DNA of 64,000 nt from Cryptomeria japonica (GCF_030272615.1 NC_081410.1:114544433-114608432), one strand, 5' to 3'; counted from the stretch's first letter, positions 26,969-38,545 are shown. The notes: generated by a model from the sequence alone, not told the origin. Numbers and translations are program-made.

Positions 26969-27476
26969 ATAGGACACCCGATTACTTCTCTTCAGAGAAA
27001 AGGGAAGAAGTTTGTTTGGTCAGAACAATGTGAAGCAGCTTTTAGGACCTTGAAGGAACTCCTTGTCAGTGCTCTGATTTTGGCAGTTCCTGATCCATCT
27101 AGAGATTTTATGGTATGCACAGATGGCTCTTTGGAAGGTATAGGTGTAGTACTTATGCAGGATGGACATGTGGTTGCTTATGAGTCTCGCAAACTCAAGA
27201 ACCACGAGTTGAACTATCCAGTTCATGATTTAGAGTTGGTAGTTGTAGTTCATGCTTTGGTTAGATGGTGGCATTTCTTGTTAGGGCATCGGTTTGAGCT
27301 GCATAGTGATCACCGCAGTCTGCAGTATATTTTCACACAGCCGAACTTGAATGCTCGACAATGGATATGGATGGAATTCTTCTGCGAATATGATTTTGAG
27401 GTTCATTATATTTAGGGGAAAGAGAACGTAGTGGCAGATGCTTTGAGTCATAGGCGGCATGAAGTTTCAACATTGT
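26969..27476 (+). pseudogene. Chromovirus B RNase H (decayed)
   Basis: It continues in frame after RT. CTDGSLEGIGVVLMQ (about 27116) contains the first catalytic Asp, followed by YESRKL, ELNYPVHDLELVVVVHAL, HSDHRSLQYI and ADALSHR at the end. These are the standard gypsy RNase H landmarks. One TAG sits before GKENVVADALS. There is no second, archaeal-type RNase H here, unlike element D. Confidence 0.92.
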
Positions 27477-28927
27477 CCCTTGAAAAAGACTTGAGAGAGA
27501 GGATTCTTGGAGTTCTTCCTCAGGATACTTGGTATCAAGATGTTAGAGCAGTGATAGAGTCCGGAAGGACTTTAGAGGGTAGATTTTCTGGATATAACCT
27601 TGAGGTAGATGGACTTCTTTGTCACCATGAACAGATCTATGTACCTCCTTTGGAGGGTATTCGTGTTTTGATCATGTCTGAGGCCCATCGTGCATCTTAT
27701 TCGGCACATCCAGGTGTCAAGAAGATGCATGGAGACCTTAGATAGATTTCTCATTGGGCTAGTATGAAACGTGACATTGCTGATTTTGTGTCGAAGTGTT
27801 TAGAGTGTCAGCGAGTGAAGGCAGAGCATCAGCACCCAGCAGGGCTTTTACAGCCTAATTTGGTATCAAATTGGAAGTGGGATATCATTTCCATGGATTT
27901 CATTGTTGGATTGCCTATCTCTTCATGTCATCATGATTATATCATGGTCATAGTTGACAGATTGACTAAGGTTGCTCATTTTGTTCCTATTTGAGCTTCC
28001 TATATGGCAGCAGTGGTGGCACAAGTCTTCTTGGAAGATGTAGTGAGATTACATGGGATTCCGAGGTGGATCCTATCTGATAGAGATCTTGTCTTTACTT
28101 CAGCATTGTGGACCTCACTTCAGCATGCTTTAGGGAGTCAGTTGAACTTTAGTTCAACTTACCACCCAGAGACAGATGGTTAGACAAAGCGAGTGAATCA
28201 GGTGTTAGAGGACATGCTTCGCATGTATGTGATGGACCAGCAGTCATGCTGGGAGGAGTATATCTATCTAGTGGAGTTTTCTTATAATAATGGATATCAT
28301 AGCTCCATAGGTATGTCCCCCTTTCAGGCATTGTATGGTTGTCCTTTCTGCACTCCTTTGAGTTAGGATCGATTAGAGGATAGGGTGCTTATAGGACCGA
28401 ATATTCTTCGGGAGATGGAGCAGCAGGTAGATAGGATTCGTGAGCATTTAGTAGTGGCACAAAATAGACAGAAGAGGTATGCAGATGCTCATAGGGTAGA
28501 TCATCAATTTTTTGTTGGCGACTGTGTGTTCTTGAGAGTGCGTTCGCAGAAGAGACCGATCTGTTATGGAAAGGGTTCTAAGTTGGCGCCTCGGTTTGTT
28601 GGACCTTTTGAGATCCTTGAGAGGATAGGACCTGTTGCCTACCGTCTTGCCTTGCCACCAAGTCTATCCCGCATCCATGATGTCTTTCATGTTTCAGTTC
28701 TTTGACCTTATCATCTGAATATGACACATGTTCTTGATTGGAACTCTTTGCAGGTCGAGGATGGGCAGCTTTCCATGGAGCCCGTGCGCATTCTTCAGTG
28801 TCGGGATTTGAGCCTCAGGGGTCGCACCATCGACTAGGTAAGGGTCCTATGGGACCCAAATGATGAGACCTCGGCGACTTGAGAGGATGCAGCGAAGATG
28901 AGAGAGTTGTATTCTTATTTATTTTAG
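27477..28927 (+). pseudogene. Chromovirus B integrase with C-terminal chromodomain (decayed)
   Basis: The zinc-binding HHCC motif is at 27700-27810 (HPGVKKMHGD ... CLECQRVK). The DDE core is seen as MDFIVGLP, LSDRDLVFTS and the HPETDG-stop-TKRVNQVLED segment. The [19 protein letters not shown] module follows, then FHVSVL. After a stop (TGA for CGA) the frame goes on as EPVRILQCRDLSLRGRTID-stop-VRVLWDPNDE to RELYSYLF with TAG at 28925. That tail has the wording of a plant chromoviral chromodomain, which directs integration to heterochromatin. The chromodomain places B in the chromovirus branch, probably Tekay/Del-like given the long LTRs. Confidence 0.9.
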
Positions 28928-28947
28928 GCTTCCAGGAGTAAGCCTAG

Positions 28948-28962
28948 TTTTGGGGGGGAGAA
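28948..28962 (+). promoter_or_regulatory. Polypurine tract of element B
   Basis: TTTTGGGGGGGAGAA directly before the 3' LTR start. Confidence 0.88.
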
Positions 28963-31708
28963 TGTAGTACCCCTACTCGTTTGAACTCATTAGACTCATA
29001 TTTTATTATTGTTTGTTTTCAGTGGATATGTTACCATGATGTGTTATTCAGATTTTTATGACATTATTTCATGCTTTATCTGGAGATGAGATGCATAATT
29101 TATTTGCAGTATTTCAATACTTGTTATTTATGGCATTTTATGGATTATTGTTATGTATTGACATTTTTCTTTATCTATGCAATGTGTAATTATATGTTGT
29201 GTGTCTACGATTGTATTAGATGCAAGGGGACGATTTTCCTTCACTCATTTTGGTGAAACAGGGAACGTCGCTATTCTCCTTCATCGGTTTGTATGCCTTG
29301 TTTTCTATAGTGTATATATGCATGTGTGGTTCGGTGATGCAGGATATTGCAGGTACAAGTATCGGGTAGGTACGGGGCATCGTCTCCACCTGGCTTCACA
29401 AGTCTAAGCGTACCTTATATTTTCCGATGGAAGTGGAGGAGATAGTAGTTGACCCTATTTTACTCAGTTACACTCATGTGAGTGTCGTCAGTTGGTTATC
29501 CTGTCAGTTTGTTCGGCCTTCGTATTTTGTTGTTTGATATTTTTATGAGTATTTGCTTGAGGTTTGTTTTGTTGTGTGTGTTTAGTGGATTTAATTAATT
29601 AATTAAGTTTATGGAGTTATCTCATAGTTGAATTATTTATGCATTGAGATTTTAAATTTGATTAATTAAAAAGGAAATTATTAAATTAAGTTGCAAGCTA
29701 CATAATATTAGAAATATATTTTATTTAAATTTTAGTGGAAAATAAATTAGATTAATTATATTTATTATTTCCTAGAAATTTAAATAAATAAAAGAATAAA
29801 TAAATAAATGAATAAAAGAATTAATTAGAATTAAAGTATTGCTTTAATTTCTTTATTTAGAAAATTAATTAATTTGCATGAAAAAAGAAAAGAAAGAATA
29901 ATGCTTTTTAATTATTTCATGTTAGCTTATCTTATGTTATAAAATTAGAAAAGAAAATAAAATTGCTTTTATTCTAAATTTAGGTTTTTGAGAAAAAGCT
30001 ATTCAACCTAGAATTTTAGTTTAAATAGGGGAATAGGTCTTTATTTTAGATACACAGGAAATAGGTCAGGAATTTAGGTGAAGAAATTTATTGGAAAGAT
30101 TAGGGCTCTTCTACAGATTTCTTCCGGGAAAGCTATACCAGGTTGGGTGGCTTCTTTTGATTGTTTGTTTTTAAGAAAATATTTATATTTCTTCCATTTT
30201 TCTCTTAATGATGTGTGTGTAAATTATTTGTCAGATCCAAAACCCTCTTCTCGTTAATTCAGGTTTTGATTTAAAATTCATGCTTGATGTTAATTTCTAT
30301 TTTATGGGAAGAATTTAATTTTGAGAAAATTAGGAAAATTATTATGGAAAATTTGTCAAGATTTTTATGATGCATAGAAATTGCAAGATTTGAGAGAAAA
30401 GGGTATTTACCAGAGAAATTATTCTCTCTTGTTTGATTTGTTCTGATAGTGTTTTAAATAATGGTATCTCTGTGAAATTATTTAATTACTTTAGAAATAA
30501 ATTTAATTGTTAATTAAATTTATTGGGTTATCTAATTTTGAAAAAAAAAATAGTTATTTGATTAAAAAAAAAATGATAAATAAAATAAAATTCTGTCGAA
30601 GTGGATTTTATTGAATTGGAAATTTATTTTTATATTTAAAAAAACAATTATAAAAAAGAAAAATTATTTTAAAAAAAAATGTATGGGGAGGCAAAGCCTG
30701 CTACCCACGTAGCAACAGCTACCTAAAGGTAGGTGTTGTTGCCTTAGCGCTACCCAAAGGTAGCAGCTACTACCTACGGCAACATCGCTACCCAAGGGTA
30801 GCAACTGCTACCGTATGGTAGTAATGCTACCATTGTTAGCGTTTGCTACCATATGGCAACAACGCTACCATAGGGTAGCAATTATGTTTAGGTTAAATTA
30901 ATTTATTTATTTTTTTAATTTTTTAATTATTTTTTTTTAGTTTAAAAAAAAAAAAAAGATTGTTTTAATATATATATAGTTTTTTTTGTTTTAACTTATC
31001 TTAATTTAAAGTAATTTCTTTATGCTTTGGATTAATATGAATTCTTTGTAAATTATAAATATGAGAAATTGGAAGTTAGAGATTTTTGTTTATATATATA
31101 CAATTAATTTAGAATTTAGTTATTTCGGGAAAAGCTTATAATTTATGATTCCATATTTATGCTTATAAACACATTAGGAGATTAATTCATATGTGAATTT
31201 ATTTAACTTTATTGGACAAGTGATAAGATTGATTTCTTTGTATTAAAATAGTTGTAAATTCTTATTATCTAGAAATTCCTTATTTGCAAGTTATTTATGC
31301 TTTTTGTTGTTGTAAAGAAAGATTGCCTGTATTAGGGTCTTGTGTAAATATTGTTTCAGTCAAGCTTAATTTTGTTGCAATTCTTGTTGAGTTATCATTA
31401 TGTCCTATATTATTATATCTCCTTGGTCAGGTGTTGTTGTATAACCTTATTGATGTGAACCATTGTGTATTTCATCCAAATGGTCAATCTTGGGTTACTG
31501 ATTGTGTATCCTTCACCTGTGCTTTGTCAGGATTAGTTATGGCTGTCTGTTTTGCCATAAAGTTCTCGTAGAGAGAGACCTTTCTTGTTAGTGTCCTATG
31601 AGAGAGAGTGGCTTTCGAGCAGGGGTCGTGCCCGAAGTGGATGACAGGATAACCTGTCGAAAGTCAGTTAAAAAGTGATAACCTAATAATTGATTACGGG
31701 GTGGGTAG
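28963..31708 (+). repeat. 3' LTR of element B, cut by insertion of element C
   Basis: Homologous to 20485-23142 of the 5' LTR, with small indels and point changes. It breaks off after GGGTGGGTAG, where the 5' LTR continues AATAAATATT. The missing last 965 bp should lie beyond the window, preceded by a copy of GGTAG (31704-31708), the expected target duplication of element C. Confidence 0.93.
30697..30882 (+). repeat. Array of about nine GCTACC/GGTAGC mini-hairpins in the B 3' LTR
   Basis: Same structure as 22225-22372 but with more units, including GCTACCTAAAGGTAGG, GCTACCCAAAGGTAGC, GCTACCGTATGGTAGT and GCTACCATAGGGTAGC, at steps of about 19-20. The two LTRs differ in unit number, so the array expands or contracts. 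Confidence 0.85.
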
Positions 31709-33131
31709 TGTAGGCACATAAAAATTGCACAATGAATTAAGTGAATTTTATTCATTTAATTATTCTTAAATCTTCTAATTAATTAAATTAAGATTTAATT
31801 AATATATTATTCTTCTATCCCCCTTCTAACCCATTTAATTAAATTTGCATTTAATTAAAATCCCCCTTCTAGCCCATTTAATTAAATTTACATTTAATTA
31901 AAATCCCCCCACTTGCAAAATCCTACAAATGCAAATTTGCAACCACAATTGAAATTAATTAATTATATTTTAATTAAATTCTATTTTCCTCACCCACTTG
32001 TATTTTCCTACATCTCCCACTTGCATCCTAACCCTATTCCTAATTTCTTCTAGAATCCATCTATTCCTAATCAATTAACCTAAACCCATCCATTATCTCC
32101 TTTCCTTAAATTTGAGGAGGTCACTTCTCAAATTTGGAGTAAAGTCTTCAAAAGGCATTAAAGGCTTTATGCCTTCAACAAGCTAACTTGTTGAATACCC
32201 CCAAATTTGGAATGACTCTTACAAATTTGTCCCCAAAGTCTTCCAAACCATTAATGGTTAACTCAACCCTCTAGCATGATTATAGACTTTTTCTCTTAAC
32301 TCAACCTTCATCTAACCCAAGGGTCTCATCAATCATTCATTGCTTTGACCATGGTTATCCCTTTAACCTTTGCACAAAAGTTTACCCCTTGGGTAAAAGC
32401 TTTATCCACTGGATAACCTTAACCTAACCTTAACCCTTACCTTCTAAGGTAACCATCATGTCTTCTAAAGCATTTAATGCTTCTTTCATCTCCTCTCAAG
32501 CAATCTCTTGTTGACAATTGTCACTATTTCATTGGTGAGAATTGTAAACATGGATTGATTAACTTTCAATCCTGGCCCTTGTTAAGATTATCCCATCTTG
32601 ACCATCCATTGCACTATTTTTCCTATAAATAGAGCCCATTCCTTCTTCAAAACAATCAAGTCTTTGTGCATCAAACTTATAGTCTCATAACATTAGGCAT
32701 ATTATCTATCTTTGATAGAATAGCATGTTAGATCATTTTGATAGCATTCTAATCTTAGATATATCATGTTAGCTTCATCTTAGTATCATTTTCATACTAG
32801 TTTAAGCTTCATATCAATATCTTGCATCCTATCATCATATAGTTTCATATCTAAATCATCACTAGGATCTTGGTTGCATTCCATTTAGATCTTAGAATCA
32901 TTTAAATCTCATTCTTTAGGTTGTCATCTTAAAGAATCAAGTGCTCTTCCAAGCTGAGAGCCACCTTGAATCTTGAAGATCCTTGGAGATAGAGGAACAT
33001 GGAATGATATTAAAGAGTTTAGATTCATTTAACTTGTTTTGTTTGGATTTCTAACCTCTAATGTAATGTTTCTTGTGTGTGTTTGAATTTTTTTATCCTC
33101 CTATAGGTTGACACAACATTTTGAGCATACA
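31709..33131 (+). repeat. 5' LTR of element C (1.42 kb)
   Basis: It starts TGTAGGCACATAAAAATTGC inside the B LTR and ends GAGCATACA, four nt before a primer-binding site. The middle part is recognisably homologous to the LTR of element D (shared GCTTTGACCATGGTTATCCC and CTTCTAGAA segments), so C and D are related families. Confidence 0.9.
32624..32634 (+). promoter_or_regulatory. TATA box of the element C LTR
   Basis: TATAAATAGAG; the same TATAAATAGAG occurs in the D LTR at the homologous place. It is probably the core promoter for the element RNA. Confidence 0.7.
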
Positions 33132-33135
33132 TTTC

Positions 33136-33153
33136 TGGCGCCCACCGTGGGGC
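33136..33153 (+). promoter_or_regulatory. Primer-binding site of element C
   Basis: TGGCGCCCACCGTGGGGC starts four nt after the LTR end. This form is common in plant Tat-lineage elements. I do not assign the tRNA. Confidence 0.85.
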
Positions 33154-33219
33154 ATGTCCCCAAAAATAACATCGTTTTTCATGCAGGTAGAAGACAACAA
33201 TCACGCCAAAATACCAGAA

Positions 33220-33462
33220 TAGCGCATTTGGAACTTTTTGTAGTGCATCTGTGCTAAACTTTAGCGCATCCATGATACATATTAACGCATAGAAACCATC
33301 TTTCAGCGCATCTAATCTTCTTTTTGGCGCATCTCATTTTCTGCTTGTCAAACGCATAGGAACACTATTTTAGTGCATTCGGGCCACATAATAGTGCATA
33401 GGTGCTTTTTCTTAGTGTAGAGACATCATCTCTTAGCGCATCTGTGCAATAGTTTAGCGCAT
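33220..33462 (+). repeat. Phased TAGCGCAT array, element C, block 1
   Basis: Cores start at 33220, 33241, 33262, 33283, 33304, 33325, 33350, 33371, 33392, 33413, 33434 and 33455. Every step is 21 nt except one of 25. Variants are TAGCGCAT, TAGTGCAT, TAACGCAT, CAGCGCAT, TGGCGCAT, AAACGCAT and TAGTGTAG. The 13-nt spacers are unrelated. The block begins 84 nt after the primer-binding site starts. Confidence 0.93.
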
Positions 33463-33859
33463 AGAGCTGACAAAGGCAAAAGTTTGTAGCAGAGTCAAAA
33501 ATTAGGCTTGTGGGAAGCAGAATATATATGGAATATAACATTTAAGTATAAGACTTATACTTTAAGTTATATTCCATATATATTATCAGGATGTTTGAGA
33601 GGGGTTTCAGACCTCTAGGAGTTATAATACAAATTCTAGTTTTTGGAAGATCCTCCAAATTTCAGATTTAGTCAAATTTTAGGGAATTTCAGGATTAGGA
33701 TTGTAAAATTTGTAACCAAGATCAGAATTTAGGCTTGTGTAAGCTCACACTAACATTTGATCACTGACTGTGTGTAGGTTCTAATCTTTTTTTTGCAGGG
33801 GAAGGAGTTAGTTTAGAGGCTTTAAGTTTCTTTTTTTACTTTCTTTCAACAAAAGTTGG

Positions 33860-34385
33860 TTAAAAAGAACTCTCTCCTTTTTTGCAAAAGTTAAAATAAA
33901 CCTCATCATTTCATTTGAATGCATAAAATGAACTTCATGCCTTCCTTTTTGGTGTTTTAAAAGAAAATTCATCTTTCTTTATTGCAATGTAAAAAGAACA
34001 ACAACTTCATATTTGCTTTCTTGCAAGATTAGAGGAAAAACACTTCATTTTGGCAGTTGTAAAAAGAACCAACAAACTTTACTTTGGCAAAAATTTTAAA
34101 AAGAACCTCACCATCCTTTGGTGTTTAAAAGGATTCACTTTATTTTGCAAAAGGAAAAAGAACCTCATCTTCATTTTATGCAAAACAAAGAGGGAAAACT
34201 TTCCCCTGTCAACTTTAATTTTGTTGACCAAAATCACGATTTACTTTGTTGACCATGTTTGTTTTACAAAAGTTTTGGAAATACACATTTTACTATGAAA
34301 GGTTAAAAAGAACATCATGCTTGTTGGAACAACATCTCCAAATAGAATTTAGCAAATCATTGTCTTGAAGGCTAAAAAGAACCTT
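33860..34385 (+). repeat. AAAAAGAAC motif series in the C leader
   Basis: AAAAAGAAC, often followed by CTCATC or ATCATG, recurs about seven times (for example near 33862, 33990, 34060, 34097, 34157, 34303 and 34370), plus two weaker forms near 33893 and 33926. Spacing is irregular, about 30-150 nt. It may be a decayed tandem repeat. Confidence 0.6.
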
Positions 34386-34429
34386 GTGCCTTAACTCAAA
34401 AGTGGAAGGTATATGCTATCCCCTTAACT

Positions 34430-34965
34430 AGGTGACCAAAAAGTCAAACCACTCTTAAAGCTTTCTTTACTTCAAGCAATAAATCCTTTAGCAGGCTTGC
34501 CTTCCCGAGAGGTTGAAAAACTCTTAAAGCCATTCTTTGGCCGGTGTGAAGGTAACGACCTAAGTGGGAAACGACTTTATCGCCAAGTGTTCCAACCCAC
34601 TATAATCAAAAGTGGAAAGTGACGAAAGTCCTTTTCAACGGTTGCGTGCAGCGATTAGCCTTCCCCCAGTATCTTTACGATATGTAAAGCCTTTGTTCTA
34701 AAGGTTGGGAAGCCTCATGAGGGAGTTTATTACTAACGGTTGAACAATAAGCCTAATTAAGAACCTTAGCATTAGAAACTTTGAACTGATTCAATTGCCA
34801 AACATTGACAATATCATAGTGCAAGGGTGGGGAAGAATCTGCCCCCAAGATTACTCACCATATATCTCCCAAGATAGCTACTTAATTGTGAACCAATTCA
34901 CTTTGAGTTAATTTCTGGCAAAAGGCAAAAAAAGGGGCACCCCCTAGGGGGTGACAAGGTTGTTT
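34430..34965 (+). other. Leader block conserved between Tat-like elements C, D and E
   Basis: CTTCCCGAGAGG, GGTAACGACCTAAGTGG and CCCACTATAATCAAA here match CTTCCCGTGTGG, AGAACGACCCAAGTGG and GCCACTATAATCAAA in E (57729-57820). CCCCAAGATTACTCACCATA matches the minus-strand leader of D near 52620-52670. It is non-coding in all three. Conservation in otherwise diverged leaders suggests an RNA or regulatory role. Confidence 0.65.
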
Positions 34966-35464
34966 GAGCTGACAGAGTATCGAGACTAGTGGGCTATGAT
35001 ATTGTCAATGACCTTTGAATAAAGAGTCTATCTGATGTGTCTTTTTTTGTAAATCAAATCAGTGATAACATCGGGGATTTGAACACATCTTCAAAAGAAC
35101 ATACACTCAATGTTTAACATTATGATGACCATTGTCTTCATGTGTGCTATGTATTCTTGTCACAAATGTTAAAATATCTTGCAAAGTATCCAACAATCAA
35201 ACTCAAAAGTCAGTTCAAACAAGGAAAAATCATAAAGTGGAGAAGATTTCCAAATCCAACAAAGCATCTTTTGAGATGGTTATCAACATTTCAACTATCT
35301 TTAGGAAAAACTTTCATCCAACAAGATTAGGGAAATATCAAACCAAGTGATCAAGAGTTTATCTATTCGACTTAGTAAACTTGAGTATCCAAAACAAAAT
35401 CATCCATCAAAATCACAAGTGTTAAAATTCAAAAAATAGCAAAAATAGAGCAATCATGGCAGTT

Positions 35465-35828
35465 TAGTGCGTAGGAGCAACTTCCTAGCGCATCTGGAAC
35501 ATTCTCTAGCGCATACAAGCTGAATCTTAGCGCTTTCATTAGTCAAAATAGCGCATAACCAGTATCATACTGGTGAAATTTTAGGTAGCGCTTGTCAGCA
35601 TCAGTCTAACGCATTCAGACATCAGTGTAGTGCATTCGAGGCATATCATAGCGCTTTGAGCTCAAACAGTAGCGCGTAATCGGAACATATTAGCACGTAA
35701 TCTATCCAAACCAATCAAAATCAAACAATCTGAGTTAGCGCATAGAAAAGGAAGCTTAGCGCATTGGGGTCTTCCTGTAGCACATTTGGATCATTCTTTA
35801 GCGCATCTAGTCTCTGGCTTAGTGCATG
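35465..35828 (+). repeat. Phased TAGCGCAT array, element C, block 2
   Basis: Cores start at 35465, 35486, 35507, 35528, 35549; 35586, 35607, 35628, 35649, 35670, 35691; 35736, 35757, 35778, 35799, 35820. Within each run every step is exactly 21 nt. The gaps between runs are 37 and 45. Variants include TAGCGCAT, TAGCGCTT, TAGCGCGT, TAACGCAT and TAGTGCAT. Spacers are unrelated. Confidence 0.94.
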
Positions 35829-36477
35829 GTCAAAAATCATAAAACCAGAGAGAAAAACAAGCCTTTTTGGAAAATTTTATCAAACTTCTTGAGTATCCTT
35901 TTAGGTCCAATATCAAACACGGTCATAAGAAATCAAATCAACAACACCAAAGAAATCATTTCCAAATCAAACAAGTCAGTCTTAGAACAAAAGTTGTCAA
36001 ATCCAAAACTAGCTAAAGATAACACTTTTTTCCTATCAAAATCAGGTTACATCATCACACTGATCAAAAGGTCTGCCATCCAACGGATTCTATCAAACAA
36101 ACAACATACAAATTTTAAACCTTAAGTTTTGAAATCAAGTTTCCATATCGGGAGATTTTATCCATATCATTTGACATACTTTGTCGTGAGGGGGCATCTA
36201 AACCCTCATTTGATAAAAAAAGACTTAAGTTTCCAAACAAAGTTTCTCAATCCAAAGATCAAAGGAAACCATTGATCATTCGTGTATGACCACTCCTCAT
36301 ATTTTGAGACGAACAAATCTTCATCACAAAACTAAGTTAAAGAAGAGACAACCTAGTCCTAGGACCCTTATCAACAAGAGTAAATTTATCTACATCAACC
36401 TATCAAAAACATCAACTTTGATAATTTGTATGACCATTCATTATCAAACCAAGAAAAAGGAAACTCAGTGAAAGGAA

Positions 36478-36940
36478 ATGAGTCCTAGCATAAATCAAGA
36501 TCACAATATCATGACTTCCCAATCTGATCCCATCTTTGATCAAGATCCCACCTATCAAGAATCTTATGATGATCCCCTAATCTTTTGGTATTCCATCCAT
36601 GATGATCCCCTTTCATCTCAAGAGTAGAGTCCCATTCAACATCCATCTTCTAAGAAAAATCATGATATCTCTTCCATCTTTTTCACTGATATAATTGAAA
36701 TTCAAGAAAAAAGCACAAATGATCCTACTCAAAGTCAAGATCAAGATTAAGGAATCTCTTCATCCTCCAAATCTATCATAGGTCCTTTCATTCCAAAGTC
36801 AATCTCTTCATCCTCTAAATCTATCTTAGGTTCTTTCATTCCAAAGCAAACTTTTCATCCTCCAAATCTATCTTAGGTCCTTTCATTCCAAAGTCAAACT
36901 CTCCATCCCTTCCATCCATCTTGGGTCCTTACCTCCCTCC
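36478..36940 (+). pseudogene. Decayed ORF of element C with a 16-residue repeat
   Basis: From ATG 36478 the frame reads MSPSINQDHNIMTSQSDP, then on through DQDPTYQESYDDPLIFW. It is interrupted by TAG and TAA where CAG and CAA are likely, and enters a tandem repeat encoding SSSSKSIIGPFIPKSI at 36757-36940 (four units of 47-48 nt). Loss of one nt in the later units breaks the frame. It sits where gag begins in D and E but is not similar to their Gag. I do not recognise it. Confidence 0.45.
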
Positions 36941-38199
36941 ATCCACCAATCCATCACCTGAAATGATCCATAAGAAAGATCAAAAAAGGAACCCATCTTT
37001 GAACTTTTGTCAACCATCTATCTAAATATCTTTCCAAAAATATTCTTCTATCATTTTCTTTATCTATTCTGGGTCCTTATATCCCAAAATTTGATTTTCC
37101 TCTATCTCTTCATCACTTCTAAAGATGTGTACCAACACTCATCCTGAAAACATTTCTATCTATCCTCACACAAATCTTGAAACATTCTATCTATTATCCA
37201 ACACCTCTTTTCTATCCTTCAATCCCTATCATTCAATCCTTTGCATAAATCCTTCATCTGTGAGATAGGTGTTTGTGTCATTTTGTCACATACTTTCCCA
37301 TGCTCAAATCTAATGTTCAGTCCTTTTCCTAGATATCTATTCATGAATGCTTCAGAATCCGAGGTTGTTCCTCTTTAATATTTTCTTTTGGTTGGGATAC
37401 ACACTCAATCCAAAAAAGAACCAATTATCGTATCTTGGTACTGACATCTTTTGATTACTATATCTCATACGCTTAATAGATTGCTCTAAATCATTGTGAT
37501 CTCTTAAATTGAAGACATGGCTAGTGAAAAATCTAAAATCTTGCTTCAGCGCCATTGTAATTATCAAACCCATGTAAGTTTCATCACTTACAAGCCAATG
37601 CAAGAAAAATAAAGAGCAAAAAGAAATATCAAAAGATCAAAAGCATGAGCAAGAAATGAAATATCAAGAAAATCAAAACACAATGAAATGCAATATCAAA
37701 ATGCTTGGTTATGGGAACATGCAAGTAACTCCATCGGAGCTATGGATGCCTGGCTGGCAATGGAGCAATATTTGTGATATTACAGCGACAACCTCATCGG
37801 GGCTATGGATGCTCGCTGGCAGCGAGGCTCTATCCAGGATGCTTTTGAAGTCAAGGTAACTTATGTAGCTAGCCACGTTGGATTTTGAAGATTACAATGA
37901 TCATATGAGCCAGAATGAACCCACTTGCACACACATGGGTAATCAAAGACTAAGTACCTTGATCCAGTTTGGGATTCTTATTCCCTTTTGAGTCTACTTC
38001 TCAGTCGCTAGATATGTTCAGTTGAATTTTCCAGCGGTTCTAAGTGCGGCTTGAGTCTCTATCTTTGAAAAGTTCAAGAACACTTATTCAGGTGGTGCTA
38101 AATGTTGTGACAATCTTACATATCACCTCTTTGCAAATGGAAATCTCTATGCTTGGGGGCAAAGTTCATTCACTCTATTCTTCCTACCATATCTCCCAA
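36941..38199. other. Element C interior, no gene seen
   Basis: Non-coding on inspection. 37100-37350 is rich in TCTATCC/ATCC wording. 37730-37830 contains an imperfect direct repeat (CATCGGAGCTATGGATGC versus CATCGGGGCTATGGATGC). Confidence 0.45.
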
Positions 38200-38545
38200 T
38201 ATCCTCTAATCCATATCCCTCGTCCTATCTATTCATTCTTCTATCATCTAGTTCTTTCTACAATCTTGCTTCACCTGATCCATATCCTCTAATCCATATC
38301 CTCTAATCCACATCCCTCATCCTATCTATTTATTGCTTCTATCATCCAGTTCTATCTACAATCTTGTTTCACCTCATACATATCCTCTAATCCATATCCC
38401 TCATCCTATCTATTCATTGCTTCTATCATCCAAGGCTATCTATGATCTCGCTACACTCATCCATATCCTCTAATCCATATCCCTTATCATATGTATTCAT
38501 TGCTTCCATAATCTATCACTATCTATGATCTTGTTTCTTCTATCC
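38200..38545 (+). repeat. Tandem repeat, about 83-bp unit, four copies
   Basis: TCCTCTAATCCATATCCCT recurs at about 38202, 38298 (with a 13-nt internal duplication before it), 38383 and 38466. It is followed each time by CATCCTATCTATTCATTGCT-like and CAATCTTG-like segments. Non-coding. Confidence 0.85.

Noticed and set aside
20593-29407. Short frames repeated in both B LTRs (such as 20593-20778 and 29071-29256)
   Set aside because: They are LTR sequence present twice, not conserved genes.
33220-35828. The 21-nt arrays as a coding heptad repeat (21 nt = 7 codons)
   Set aside because: Every frame of block 1 and block 2 contains stops. The period is 20 in D and 19/21 in E, which cannot keep a frame, while the grid is kept.
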